Below, piece after piece: positions 1-6,559 of a DNA stretch of 12,644 bases. Both the position numbers and the translations under genes were made by a program. The stretch's first letter is position 1. Every line of letters starts with the position of its first letter. The stretch spans positions 1-12,644 of the forward strand of contig QFQX01000076.1 in NCBI GenBank assembly GCA_003248775.1, given 5' to 3'. The stretch comes from Shinella sp. (GTDB lineage Bacteria > Pseudomonadota > Alphaproteobacteria > Rhizobiales > Rhizobiaceae). The notes beneath the pieces are model-generated. The model was not told the origin of the DNA. It searched no databases and worked only from the letters and a program-made list of their open reading frames with translations.

Positions 1-73
1 CGCGAGCGCAACCCTGGGAAAGGTGCCGTCATCCGCGCAGAGAGACCGAGTTCGTCCGGAAAAACACACCGAA
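1..73. other. Left edge, no gene seen
   Basis: I see no convincing coding sequence, promoter or RNA gene in this stretch. It has no good ribosome binding site, and the open frames crossing it on the minus strand have no family features. It may be the 3' flank of a gene outside the window. Confidence 0.4.
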
Positions 74-130
74 CGGGGCACGATCGGGTGTCATGTTTTT
101 ACTATTGTCTCGGCACGCGATCGTGCCCCG
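74..130 (+). repeat. 13-bp perfect inverted repeat in the leader of the 149-residue ORF
   Basis: CGGGGCACGATCG (74-86) is matched perfectly by its reverse complement CGATCGTGCCCCG (118-130) across a 31-base spacer. Inside this, GGCACG (112-117) can also pair locally with CGTGCC (122-127) around a CGAT loop, so the right arm has two competing partners. It lies 74 bases upstream of the start codon at 204. It could be a structured 5' leader (attenuator or regulatory RNA) or a protein-binding site. No T-run follows, so it is not a normal intrinsic terminator. Confidence 0.6.
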
Positions 131-134
131 GCCG

Positions 135-152
135 ATCCTCCGCAAGGAGGAT
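135..152 (+). repeat. 7-bp hairpin with GCAA tetraloop containing an AAGGAGG sequence
   Basis: ATCCTCC (135-141) pairs with GGAGGAT (146-152) around the loop GCAA, which fits the GNRA tetraloop pattern. The loop end and right arm contain a perfect Shine-Dalgarno-like AAGGAGG (144-150), but no ATG, GTG or TTG follows at a normal distance. It sits directly after the 13-bp inverted repeat, so the two form a tandem structured leader. Confidence 0.5.
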
Positions 153-203
153 ATCGAAAATCCAGCACGACACGGGGCCGCCGGCTCGCGTGAAGGAGAA
201 ACC

Positions 204-653
204 ATGCGCAACGACGATAGCCAGAGCAAAAAGGGCCGGAACGACAGGAGCGATGACGATGCCGGGATCGTCCGGCAAACCCATGAGCTCTGGCGGGCAG
301 ACCTGCATGAACGGGAACTCCGCCTGGCCGCAACGCTTGCCGTGGCTCCCCATCGCTGCCGCATACGGAAATGCCGGCGGGATGAGGGCTGCAGCGGGCC
401 TATGGTGTCGAGCGCATATCAGGCCGTCGCCGTCGAGGCCCAGCGCATGCTCGGTTTTTCCGGAGACGCCGTTTCCCGCCTGCCCCTGTGCCTGGCCGAG
501 ATCGACGAGGCGAGCTTTCGGCGCTGTATGACGCAGCTACCGTACCTCCGGCAACGACTGGGGCTGGCCACGCTGCCCCGTTACGAAAGGCGCCTGCGCG
601 GACGCTCCTGGTCCCCATGCGATAAAACCTCCGATGACCCGGACAGGTCATGA
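204..653 (+). CDS. Hypothetical protein with a cysteine cluster (149 aa)
   Basis: I do not recognise this protein. The ATG at 204 follows a good ribosome binding site (GAAGGAG at 192-198), so I prefer it to the upstream in-frame ATG at 93, which has none. The N-terminus is strongly hydrophilic and charged. Residues of about 50-65 hold a C-x4-C-x5-C pattern in an arginine-rich context (CRIRKCRRDEGC), followed by a more ordinary globular stretch and a basic C-terminal tail. There is no signal peptide or membrane segment. The cysteines could bind a metal; similar Arg/Cys patterns occur in small uncharacterised rhizobial proteins (from memory). It is convergent with the DUF2778 gene, with 25 bases between the stops. 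Competing frames overlap it, so it could be spurious, but the ribosome binding site argues for it. Confidence 0.55.
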   Translation: MRNDDSQSKKGRNDRSDDDAGIVRQTHELWRADLHERELRLAATLAVAPHRCRIRKCRRDEGCSGPMVSSAYQAVAVEAQRMLGFSGDAVSRLPLCLAEIDEASFRRCMTQLPYLRQRLGLATLPRYERRLRGRSWSPCDKTSDDPDRS

Positions 654-678
654 CGGCGCGGCGGGCGCCTGCACGCGC

Positions 679-2052
679 TCACATCATCGCGACGTACTTC
701 GGCAGTTCGGTCATGCGCGGCACGACGATCAGCGTCTTCACCTCGCCGCGCTTGAAGGCGTTCAGGAAACGGTTGTAGTCCTCGAACACCACGCAGCCGG
801 AGGAATCTCCACGCGTGCGCAGCAGATAGGTGTGGGTCAGGAAGCCATCGCGGCCATACATTTTTGCATCGCCGACCGGGGTCATTCGGATCGCCTCGAT
901 GCCGTGGAAACGGGCTTCACGCATGCGCAGGCTGTAAACGTTCGGCGGCGTCGGGCCACGGTTCTTCATGTGCACGAAGCGCGGATCGTCGCGCATCTGG
1001 GCGCGACCGGAATGCGCCTCGAGCTTTTCGCCATTCGGCATATGAACAATGCCTGCCGAGATATCGTAGACGGCGACGCCACGACCGGGAAGCTTCGGCT
1101 TGCGCGAGAAGAGCGACGGACGATCCTCCTCGTCATCCATGACGAGCGGGTTGCCGGGCTTTGCATAAGCGAGTTCGACAGTGGCGGGTTTCTGCCTGCG
1201 GTCGGCCGGCTTGGCCGGAGACACGGCCGGCTGGCCGGGCTTTGCCGTCGGCATCGGGCCGCCATCGGGCAATTCCTCGTGATCGTTGATCGCGGGTTCG
1301 GACAGGAGTTCGACGAAGGGCTGTTCGCTGGGATCCACGCCCATCGGAACCACTTCCTTCGTCGGCATGGCTGCCGCATAGGCAAGCGCGGGACCAGTCG
1401 CAGCAGTGGCGGAGGCGGGCGCAATCGAAGCGGTCATGACCGGATCAGTGCCTTGTACCGCCTCCTGCTTCTCCGCTTCGGCGGCGGCGAGCTGAAGTGC
1501 CGTGCGCTCGGCGACGGCTGCCGCCAGATCCCGTCTCAGGCCATCAAGCGCCTGAGGGTTGCCGGCATAGTTGAATCCGATCAGATCCAGCCGGTCGGAT
1601 TTGTCGACCGAGGCAAGTTCCATGGAGCCAGGCAGCATCAGGAGGCCGACATCGTCGGTGTCCTCGATAGCTGCTGCAAGCCTTGCCCGTGCCTCTTCCA
1701 TGGCGGCGGAATTGATGGTGTTCGCCTCAACTGTTGCCTGCCGGCCCGACTTGCGGTCCGGCCGCACAACCGGAATGGAAGCGAGCTTGGCGCTCTCAAG
1801 ACGAATGGTGGATGTCGATGAGGGGCCGGAGGTGAGCATGTACACGGTTGCAATCGCCGCAGTGGCCCAGAGGCCGAGAGCGGCACCGACGCCGACGATC
1901 GTCGGCCTGGACCAGAACTTTCGACCCGGCGACGTGCGGTTCGATGCACGGGGAGCGCTGCTGCGCGGCGCAACGCCACGCGTGTCTGACTTGCTCGAGG
2001 ACGCCATACTCTTACTCGCTACCAAAAGCTTCTCATCGCCGGCGGTCGTCAT
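679..2052 (-). CDS. Membrane-anchored DUF2778 (Tlde1-like) L,D-transpeptidase-fold protein
   Basis: The protein (457 aa from this start) has a basic, Ser-rich cytoplasmic N-terminus, one membrane segment (about residues 51-73), a long low-complexity Ala/Pro/Glu-rich periplasmic linker, and a C-terminal domain from about 324 to 446. That domain carries the DUF2778 signature: an HSG motif, a GPTPP-N-VY segment, and a His-Cys pair, H407 and C420 in the motif SSGC. DUF2778 is the domain of Tlde1, a type VI secretion effector related to L,D-transpeptidases that cuts or exchanges peptidoglycan stem peptides. This protein is membrane-anchored and has no visible immunity or secretion gene beside it, so I infer a housekeeping cell-wall role rather than a toxin. 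The start is uncertain: neither the ATG at 2052 nor the in-frame ATG at 2007 has a strong ribosome binding site. Confidence 0.85.
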   Translation of the reverse strand: MTTAGDEKLLVASKSMASSSKSDTRGVAPRSSAPRASNRTSPGRKFWSRPTIVGVGAALGLWATAAIATVYMLTSGPSSTSTIRLESAKLASIPVVRPDRKSGRQATVEANTINSAAMEEARARLAAAIEDTDDVGLLMLPGSMELASVDKSDRLDLIGFNYAGNPQALDGLRRDLAAAVAERTALQLAAAEAEKQEAVQGTDPVMTASIAPASATAATGPALAYAAAMPTKEVVPMGVDPSEQPFVELLSEPAINDHEELPDGGPMPTAKPGQPAVSPAKPADRRQKPATVELAYAKPGNPLVMDDEEDRPSLFSRKPKLPGRGVAVYDISAGIVHMPNGEKLEAHSGRAQMRDDPRFVHMKNRGPTPPNVYSLRMREARFHGIEAIRMTPVGDAKMYGRDGFLTHTYLLRTRGDSSGCVVFEDYNRFLNAFKRGEVKTLIVVPRMTELPKYVAMM

Positions 2053-2124
2053 GGCACACGCGGCGTTACACGTCCCGGATAGGGAGCCGCCGTTTTTCTG
2101 CGGCCGCTCCGATCCCTGCCGGAC

Positions 2125-2156
2125 ATGCTAAACAATGAAGAAACTTGGTAACCAAG
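2125..2156 (-). promoter_or_regulatory. Weak candidate promoter with palindrome, upstream of the DUF2778 gene
   Basis: Read on the minus strand, TTGGTT (2155-2150) could be a -35 and TAGCAT (2130-2125) a -10, with a long 19-base spacer. The -35 lies inside a perfect palindrome, CTTGGTAACCAAG (2144-2156, 6-bp arms around one base), which could be a regulator site. Only a candidate. Confidence 0.25.
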
Positions 2157-2201
2157 AGGTTTACGGCGCGCGAAATCCTGATGCATTCCGCAAAAGGCAA
2201 C

Positions 2202-2229
2202 AAAAAGGCGGCGGCAGATTGCCGTCGCC
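2202..2229 (-). terminator. Intrinsic terminator of the SDR gene
   Basis: On the minus strand a 10-bp GC-rich stem (arms 2220-2229 and 2207-2216, one A-C mismatch) closes a 3-base loop and is followed at once by TTTTT (2206-2202) and a further T-rich stretch. It begins 31 bases after the SDR stop codon, the classical position for a rho-independent terminator. Confidence 0.85.
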
Positions 2230-2260
2230 TCGCGTCATTGGGCCGCAGCCGAGCGTATCC

Positions 2261-2962
2261 TCAAACCGCCCGCGTCAGGCCGCCATCGACGCGGATGTTC
2301 TGGCCGGTGATATAGCCCGCGCCCTCGGAGGCGAGGAAGGCGACTGTCGCGGCGATCTCCTCCGACTTGCCGTAACGTTGCATCGGCACGCTTTCGCGGC
2401 GCTCCTCGGTGCCCGGCAGGCTGTCGATCCAGCCCGGCAGAACGTTGTTCATGCGGATGTTCTCGGGCGCGTAGGTATCGGCAAAGATCTTGGTGAAGGC
2501 GGCAAGCCCTGCCCGCGCCACGGCGGAAGTCGGGAACATCGCGCTCGGCTCGAAGGCCCAGGCGGTCGAGATATTGATGATGACGCCCGATTTCTGCTTC
2601 TGCATCACTGGCGTTACCAGCCGGGTCGGGCGGATGACGTTGAGCAGATAGGTGTCGATGCCCTTGTGCCAGTCCTCATCAGTGATTTCGAGGATCTGGG
2701 CGCGCGGGCCATGGCCGGCGCTGTTGACGAGCACGTCGATACGGCCGAAGCGGGAGAGCGTTTCATCGACGAGGCGCTTCAGGTCGTCATTCGACTGGTT
2801 GGAACCCGTGACGCCGAGGCCGCCAAGCTCCTTGGCCAGCGCCTCGCCCTTGCCGGACGACGACAGGATCGCGACCTTGAAGCCATCGGCAGCGAGCCTT
2901 TTGGCGGCGGCTGCACCCATGCCGCTTCCGCCGGCGGTGATGATTGCGACTTTATCCGACAT
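2261..2962 (-). CDS. SDR-family protein with degenerate catalytic residues
   Basis: This 233-residue protein has the classical short-chain dehydrogenase/reductase layout: a nucleotide-binding glycine motif TAGGSGMG (9-16, Ala in place of the first Gly), NSAG (80-83), the structural Asn in LLN (108), IRMNNVLPGW (169-178) and a typical C-terminus with ITGQNIRVDGG. The start has a strong ribosome binding site, AAGGAG at 2974-2969. The active site is unusual: where YxxxK is expected the protein reads SAVAR (146-150), and the catalytic Ser position is Thr (T133). Tyr and Lys are therefore both replaced. The family fold is certain, but normal oxidoreductase chemistry is doubtful. It may bind NAD(P) or act on a different substrate type. 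It is a single-gene unit between two terminators, and its substrate cannot be inferred from its neighbours. Confidence 0.88.
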   Translation of the reverse strand: MSDKVAIITAGGSGMGAAAAKRLAADGFKVAILSSSGKGEALAKELGGLGVTGSNQSNDDLKRLVDETLSRFGRIDVLVNSAGHGPRAQILEITDEDWHKGIDTYLLNVIRPTRLVTPVMQKQKSGVIINISTAWAFEPSAMFPTSAVARAGLAAFTKIFADTYAPENIRMNNVLPGWIDSLPGTEERRESVPMQRYGKSEEIAATVAFLASEGAGYITGQNIRVDGGLTRAV

Positions 2963-3053
2963 GGCGATCTCCTTGCATCTGTCCGAGCGGGAGAATTCCG
3001 GGCTTTGTTGCGAAAGTCGAGTCAGAAAAGGCGAAGAGCAATCAAGAAAAGCG

Positions 3054-3087
3054 AAAGGCCGGCCGGGCTTTCACCCGGCCAGCCTTT
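3054..3087 (-). terminator. Terminator hairpin after the PilZ-like gene
   Basis: GGCCGGG (3061-3067) pairs with CCCGGCC (3074-3080) around a 6-base loop. After one mismatch the stem continues for six more pairs, ending in AAA/TTT. On the minus strand it is followed by a T-rich tract (TTTCGCTTTTCTTG). It should end transcripts from the PilZ-like gene after they have passed through the repeat element at 3110-3214. The flanking A/T symmetry means it could work in both directions. Confidence 0.7.
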
Positions 3088-3109
3088 GACGAAGAATTCC
3101 TGTGATGAC

Positions 3110-3214
3110 CTAGAGCATAATCCGACCGGAGTGAAACGAGGATCGATAAGATTATGCTTCAAACAAACGGGCCTAGAGTGCCGATCGGATTCAATCAGAT
3201 CGAACAGCGCTCTA
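3110..3214 (-). repeat. Two-hairpin rhizobial intergenic repeat element, copy 1
   Basis: Read on the minus strand, the element starts with a 42-base imperfect palindrome bounded by TAGAG and CTCTA (3214-3173). A 14-base linker containing GTTTGTTT follows, and then a second hairpin with perfect 9-bp arms AGCATAATC / GATTATGCT (3158-3150 with 3122-3114), ending in CTCTAG. The same architecture recurs at 12556-12644. Sequences of this style are, from memory, very frequent between genes in Rhizobium and Agrobacterium. The element begins inside the stop codon (TAG) of the PilZ-like gene and so is part of its transcript. Confidence 0.7.
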
Positions 3215-3604
3215 CCAGGAACGCACGTCCATCACCTTATCCTTGTGCGCCGGATGGGTGGAGAAGATGAAGATACGGTCGAGTTCCTTCTGGTTCAGGA
3301 GACGCAGGAAACGGATCTCGGCGGTGTTATTGGCGAAAACCTTCATCAGCAGGCACCCGATCTTGGAGATCCGGGCGTCGGGAATATCGAGATAGAACTG
3401 CTGCGGGAGATTATACTGGGTCAGGAGACCGATGACCGCACCGGAGACGGAGATCTTGATGATATCGCAGCGGCGCGCCGCCAGATGCATCACGCCCTTC
3501 TCGGTATACTCGATCCGCGCGGCATTCATGGTGTCTTCCATCGGGAACCGCGCTTCGCGGTCATACATGAAAGACTCTTCACGCTTGAGGTAGTTGGCAC
3601 GCAT
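3212..3604 (-). CDS. Small PilZ-like domain protein, degenerate c-di-GMP site
   Basis: The 130-residue protein resembles the small stand-alone PilZ proteins common in rhizobia. A beta-rich core includes KISVSGAVIGL (50-60), which matches the second PilZ motif D/N-x-S-x-x-G except that Lys replaces the acidic or Asn residue, and a later AEIRFL strand (95-100). A clear RxxxR motif is missing. It therefore probably has a PilZ fold but may not bind cyclic di-GMP. No signal peptide or membrane segment is visible. The ATG at 3604 has a weak purine-rich site upstream; an internal ATG (residue 13, position 3568) is an alternative. It lies 143 bases downstream of aglK in the same direction but is probably its own unit. 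Domain assignment is from motif pattern only. Confidence 0.65.
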   Translation of the reverse strand: MRANYLKREESFMYDREARFPMEDTMNAARIEYTEKGVMHLAARRCDIIKISVSGAVIGLLTQYNLPQQFYLDIPDARISKIGCLLMKVFANNTAEIRFLRLLNQKELDRIFIFSTHPAHKDKVMDVRSW

Positions 3605-3701
3605 TTCCGTCCCGCCTGTCTTTTCAGTTCTTGTTGGGAAGAACCTAGCAGCCGGAATTTAACAGATGGTAGTGAGAAAGCTTCGCAGTTGATCGCAGAA
3701 G

Positions 3702-3733
3702 AGGTTCCGTCGTGGACAAGGCAAACGGAACCT
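3702..3733. repeat. 9-bp perfect inverted repeat between aglK and the PilZ-like gene
   Basis: AGGTTCCGT (3702-3710) and ACGGAACCT (3725-3733) form a perfect stem around a 14-base loop, just after the aglK stop codon. On the minus strand no T-run follows, so it is at best a weak terminator or a 3'-end stabiliser for the agl mRNA. On the plus strand CTTTTT follows shortly, but no plus-strand gene ends here. Confidence 0.4.
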
Positions 3734-3747
3734 TACCTTTTTCCGGA

Positions 3748-4836
3748 TCATTTTCGATAAGTATGACCATCCGCGTTAAACAGATGTAATTTGGTCCGGT
3801 CAGCGGCAAATCGCAGGCGATCGCCCTTGTGGATCTCCACGGTGCCCGCCAGCTTGACGGTGATCGGTTCATCCTCGACAGGGCCGTCGACATAGATCAG
3901 CGTGACTTCGCCAAGCTGCTCGACGATGGAGACCGCGCCCTCGAAGAGATAGTCGTCGCCTGTGACGATGGAGATATCTTCCGGGCGCACGCCAAAACTC
4001 GCCTTCTTGCCGGCATCGGCCTCGGGCGTTGCGATATCGACGGCGAGAGACGTGCCGTCGAGCAACTTGATCGTCGTCTGGCTGCCGCCGGTCGCGATGT
4101 TCGCCGGCATGACGTTCATCGCCGGAGAGCCGATGAAGCGGGCGACGAAGAGATTGGCCGGACGATCATAGAGTTCGAGCGGCGCGCCCACCTGCTCGAT
4201 ACGACCGGCCGACAGCACGACGATGCGGTCGGCAAGCGTCATCGCCTCCACCTGGTCGTGGGTGACGTAGATCATCGTGGTATCGGGCATCGACTCGTTG
4301 AGCTTGGCGATCTCGAGCCGGGTCGCGACGCGAAGGGCGGCATCGAGGTTCGACAGCGGCTCGTCGAAGAGAAAGACCTTCGGATTGCGGCAGATCGCCC
4401 GGCCGATGGCCACGCGCTGTCGCTGGCCGCCGGAAAGCGCCTTCGGCAGGCGGTCGAGATAGGGCGTAAGCTGCAGGATCTCGGCCGCGTTCTTCACGCG
4501 GCGTTCGATCTCTTCGCGGCTTTCGCCGGCAATCCGCATGCCGAAGGCCATGTTGTCGTAGACGGTCATATGCGGATAGAGCGCATAGGACTGGAAGACC
4601 ATGGCGATGCCGCGCCGGGAGGGCGGCACGTCGTTTACGACCTGTCCGTCGATGGTCATCTCGCCGCCGCTGATATCTTCCAGCCCGGCAATCATGCGCA
4701 GCAATGTGGACTTGCCGCAGCCCGAAGGACCGACGAAGACGACGAACTCGCCTTCAGCAATCTCCAGATCGATACCGTGCAGGACTTTCACGTGCCCATA
4801 AGTCTTGCGGATGTCCTTCAGAACGAGGCCCGTCAT
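3748..4836 (-). CDS. aglK: Alpha-glucoside ABC transporter ATP-binding protein AglK
   Basis: AglK is the MalK-type ATPase that powers alpha-glucoside import from the inner face of the membrane. The 362-residue protein has Walker A GPSGCGKST (36-44), the Q-loop at Q82, the ABC signature LSGGQRQRVAIGRA (134-147), Walker B VFLFDEP (154-160), the D-loop SNLD and the switch His in THDQ (H193). A C-terminal TOBE/regulatory region of about 130 residues follows, typical of the CUT1 sugar-importer family. The start is the ATG at 4836, preceded by GGGGAGG; the open frame reaches 4851 only by a TTG with no suitable site. It is the last gene of the operon, 15 bases after the aglA stop. Its identity as AglK rather than another MalK homologue rests on the gene order. 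Confidence 0.95.
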   Translation of the reverse strand: MTGLVLKDIRKTYGHVKVLHGIDLEIAEGEFVVFVGPSGCGKSTLLRMIAGLEDISGGEMTIDGQVVNDVPPSRRGIAMVFQSYALYPHMTVYDNMAFGMRIAGESREEIERRVKNAAEILQLTPYLDRLPKALSGGQRQRVAIGRAICRNPKVFLFDEPLSNLDAALRVATRLEIAKLNESMPDTTMIYVTHDQVEAMTLADRIVVLSAGRIEQVGAPLELYDRPANLFVARFIGSPAMNVMPANIATGGSQTTIKLLDGTSLAVDIATPEADAGKKASFGVRPEDISIVTGDDYLFEGAVSIVEQLGEVTLIYVDGPVEDEPITVKLAGTVEIHKGDRLRFAADRTKLHLFNADGHTYRK

Positions 4837-4842
4837 TGTCTT

Positions 4843-4849
4843 CCTCCCC
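4843..4849 (-). promoter_or_regulatory. Ribosome binding site that fixes the aglK start
   Basis: GGGGAGG (4849-4843, minus strand) stands 6 bases before the ATG at 4836 and decides against the upstream TTG at 4851. Confidence 0.8.
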
Positions 4850-4851
4850 AA

Positions 4852-6507
4852 TCAGGCCAGACGCGCGAAATATGCGCCCCAGGCCGGAAGCTCTACCTTG
4901 TTGTCTGCGGTCTTGCTCGTAAAGCCATGCCCCTCCAGAGCCTGCCAGGCACCGACCGGAAGTGTGGTCGTCGCCGGTTCCGCGCTCATGTTGAAGACGC
5001 ACAAAACGGTCTCGTCGCCAAATGTGCGGCTATAAAGGAGAGCATTGCGGTCCACCGGATAGAAGGCGATGTCCCCCTTGGCGAAGGCCGGGTGCTGGCG
5101 GCGGAAAGCGAGGAAGCGGCGATACTGCTCGAGGACGGAATCCTCCCTGCCCCGCTGCGTATCGACGGCCTTGGCGACATGCTCGGCCGGGATCGGAAGC
5201 CAGGACTTCCCGGCGGTCGAGAAGCCCGCCTTGGCCGCATGGCTGTCCCACACCATGGGGGTGCGGCAACCGTCACGGCCCTTGAACTCCGGCCAGAACT
5301 GGATGCCATAGGGGTCCTGCAAATCATCGAAGGCGATATCGGCTTCGGTCAGCCCCAGTTCCTCGCCCTCGTAAATGCAGGCCGAGCCGCGCTGCGTCAG
5401 CAGGATCGCTGCAAGCTGCTTTGCAAACGCATCCTGATCGGCCACATTGGCACCCCAGCGAGTGAGGTGACGCACGACATCGTGGTTGGAAAAAGCCCAG
5501 CAAGCCCAGCCTTCCGGCGCCGCCTTGGCAAAGTCCTGCTGCACCTCAACGACGCGCGCCGGCGTCAGCGCATCGGGGGCCAGGAATTCGAAGGCGTAGC
5601 ACATCTGCATCTTGTCGTTGCCGGATGTGTATTCGCCAACGATCTCCAGACCCCGCTGGCTGTCGCCGACTTCGCCGACAGCCGCAATCGCCGGGAACTC
5701 TTCGAGCACGGCGCGCAAGCGCTTCAGGAACTCAAGGTTCTCAGGACGGTTCTTGTCGTAGAGATGCTCCTGGAAGTTATAGGGATTGACCGCCGGCGCC
5801 GTCGAAGCGTTGCGCCATTCCGGAGCGAGCGCCGGATTGTCGCGCAACAGTTTATCGTGGAAATAGAAGTTGATGGTGTCGAGGCGGAAGCCATCGACGC
5901 CCCGCTTCAGCCAAAAGCGCACCGTGTCCAGAAGCGCATCCTGAACCTCCGGATTGTGCAGGTTGAGGTCGGGTTGCGAGGTCAGGAAGTTGTGCATGTA
6001 GTACTGCATGCGGGTCGGGTCCCAATGCCACGCGGAACCGCCGAAGATCGCCAGCCAGTTGTTCGGCGGCGTACCGTCCGGCTTCGCCTCGGACCAGACA
6101 TACCAGTCAGAACGCGGATTGCTCCTGCTCGAACGGCTTTCAACGAACCAGGGATGCTGGTCGGAGGTGTGGGAAATCACGAGGTCGATCATCACCCGGA
6201 TACCCAGGCGATGAGCCTCGGCGATCAGGCCGTCGAAATCGGCAAGCGTGCCGAACATCGGATCGACATCGACATAGTTGGAGACGTCGTAGCCGAAATC
6301 CTTCATCGGAGAGGTGAAGAAGGGCGAGATCCAGATCGCGTCGGCACCGAGTTCGGCGATGTGCGGCAGGCGGGCGGCAATGCCCTTCAGGTCGCCGATA
6401 CCGTCACCGTTGGAATCCTGATAGGAGCGCGGGTAGATCTGGTAGATCACGGCACCACGCCACCAATCCTTGTCGGGCGAAAGGGGGGATTGCACTACAG
6501 CGGTCAT
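4852..6507 (-). CDS. aglA: Alpha-glucosidase AglA (GH13)
   Basis: AglA is a cytoplasmic glycoside hydrolase family 13 enzyme that hydrolyses imported alpha-glucosides to monosaccharides. The 551-residue sequence shows the conserved GH13 regions in order: YQIYPRSYQDSNGDGIGDL (22-40), DLVISH (108-113), GFRLD with the likely nucleophile D210, GEV with the likely acid/base E279, and NHD (341-343) with the transition-state Asp D343. QPDLN (178-182) and a beta-rich C-terminal domain are as in oligo-1,6-glucosidase and alpha-glucosidase relatives. No signal peptide is present. The ATG at 6507 follows AAGGAAAAG; the longer frame to 6549 starts with TTG and lacks a good site. It lies between aglG (51 bases upstream) and aglK. 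Transfer activity, as in trehalulose or sucrose isomerases, cannot be excluded, but the operon favours hydrolysis. Confidence 0.95.
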   Translation of the reverse strand: MTAVVQSPLSPDKDWWRGAVIYQIYPRSYQDSNGDGIGDLKGIAARLPHIAELGADAIWISPFFTSPMKDFGYDVSNYVDVDPMFGTLADFDGLIAEAHRLGIRVMIDLVISHTSDQHPWFVESRSSRSNPRSDWYVWSEAKPDGTPPNNWLAIFGGSAWHWDPTRMQYYMHNFLTSQPDLNLHNPEVQDALLDTVRFWLKRGVDGFRLDTINFYFHDKLLRDNPALAPEWRNASTAPAVNPYNFQEHLYDKNRPENLEFLKRLRAVLEEFPAIAAVGEVGDSQRGLEIVGEYTSGNDKMQMCYAFEFLAPDALTPARVVEVQQDFAKAAPEGWACWAFSNHDVVRHLTRWGANVADQDAFAKQLAAILLTQRGSACIYEGEELGLTEADIAFDDLQDPYGIQFWPEFKGRDGCRTPMVWDSHAAKAGFSTAGKSWLPIPAEHVAKAVDTQRGREDSVLEQYRRFLAFRRQHPAFAKGDIAFYPVDRNALLYSRTFGDETVLCVFNMSAEPATTTLPVGAWQALEGHGFTSKTADNKVELPAWGAYFARLA

Positions 6508-6559
6508 ACTCTTTTCCTTATGCAAAAAACGACATGGTCGAGTTCTCAAAACTGCCGCG

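Noticed and set aside
93..203. N-terminal extension of the 149-residue protein to the ATG at 93
   Set aside because: No good ribosome binding site lies before it, and the extension would be translated through the inverted repeat and hairpin. The ATG at 204 has GAAGGAG.
634..1821. 395-codon plus-strand open frame opposite the DUF2778 gene
   Set aside because: The minus-strand frame has a membrane segment, linker and conserved catalytic motifs; the plus frame has an Arg/His-rich composition typical of an antisense shadow.
679..2052. DUF2778 protein as a T6SS toxin with the neighbouring small gene as its immunity protein
   Set aside because: The neighbour is convergent, lacks a signal peptide and is not co-transcribed; no T6SS gene is visible and the toxin-like domain is membrane-anchored.
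2135..3760. 541-codon plus-strand frame starting MKKLGNQEVYG
   Set aside because: It runs antisense through the SDR and PilZ-like genes, two terminators and a repeat element, and has no ribosome binding site or domain.
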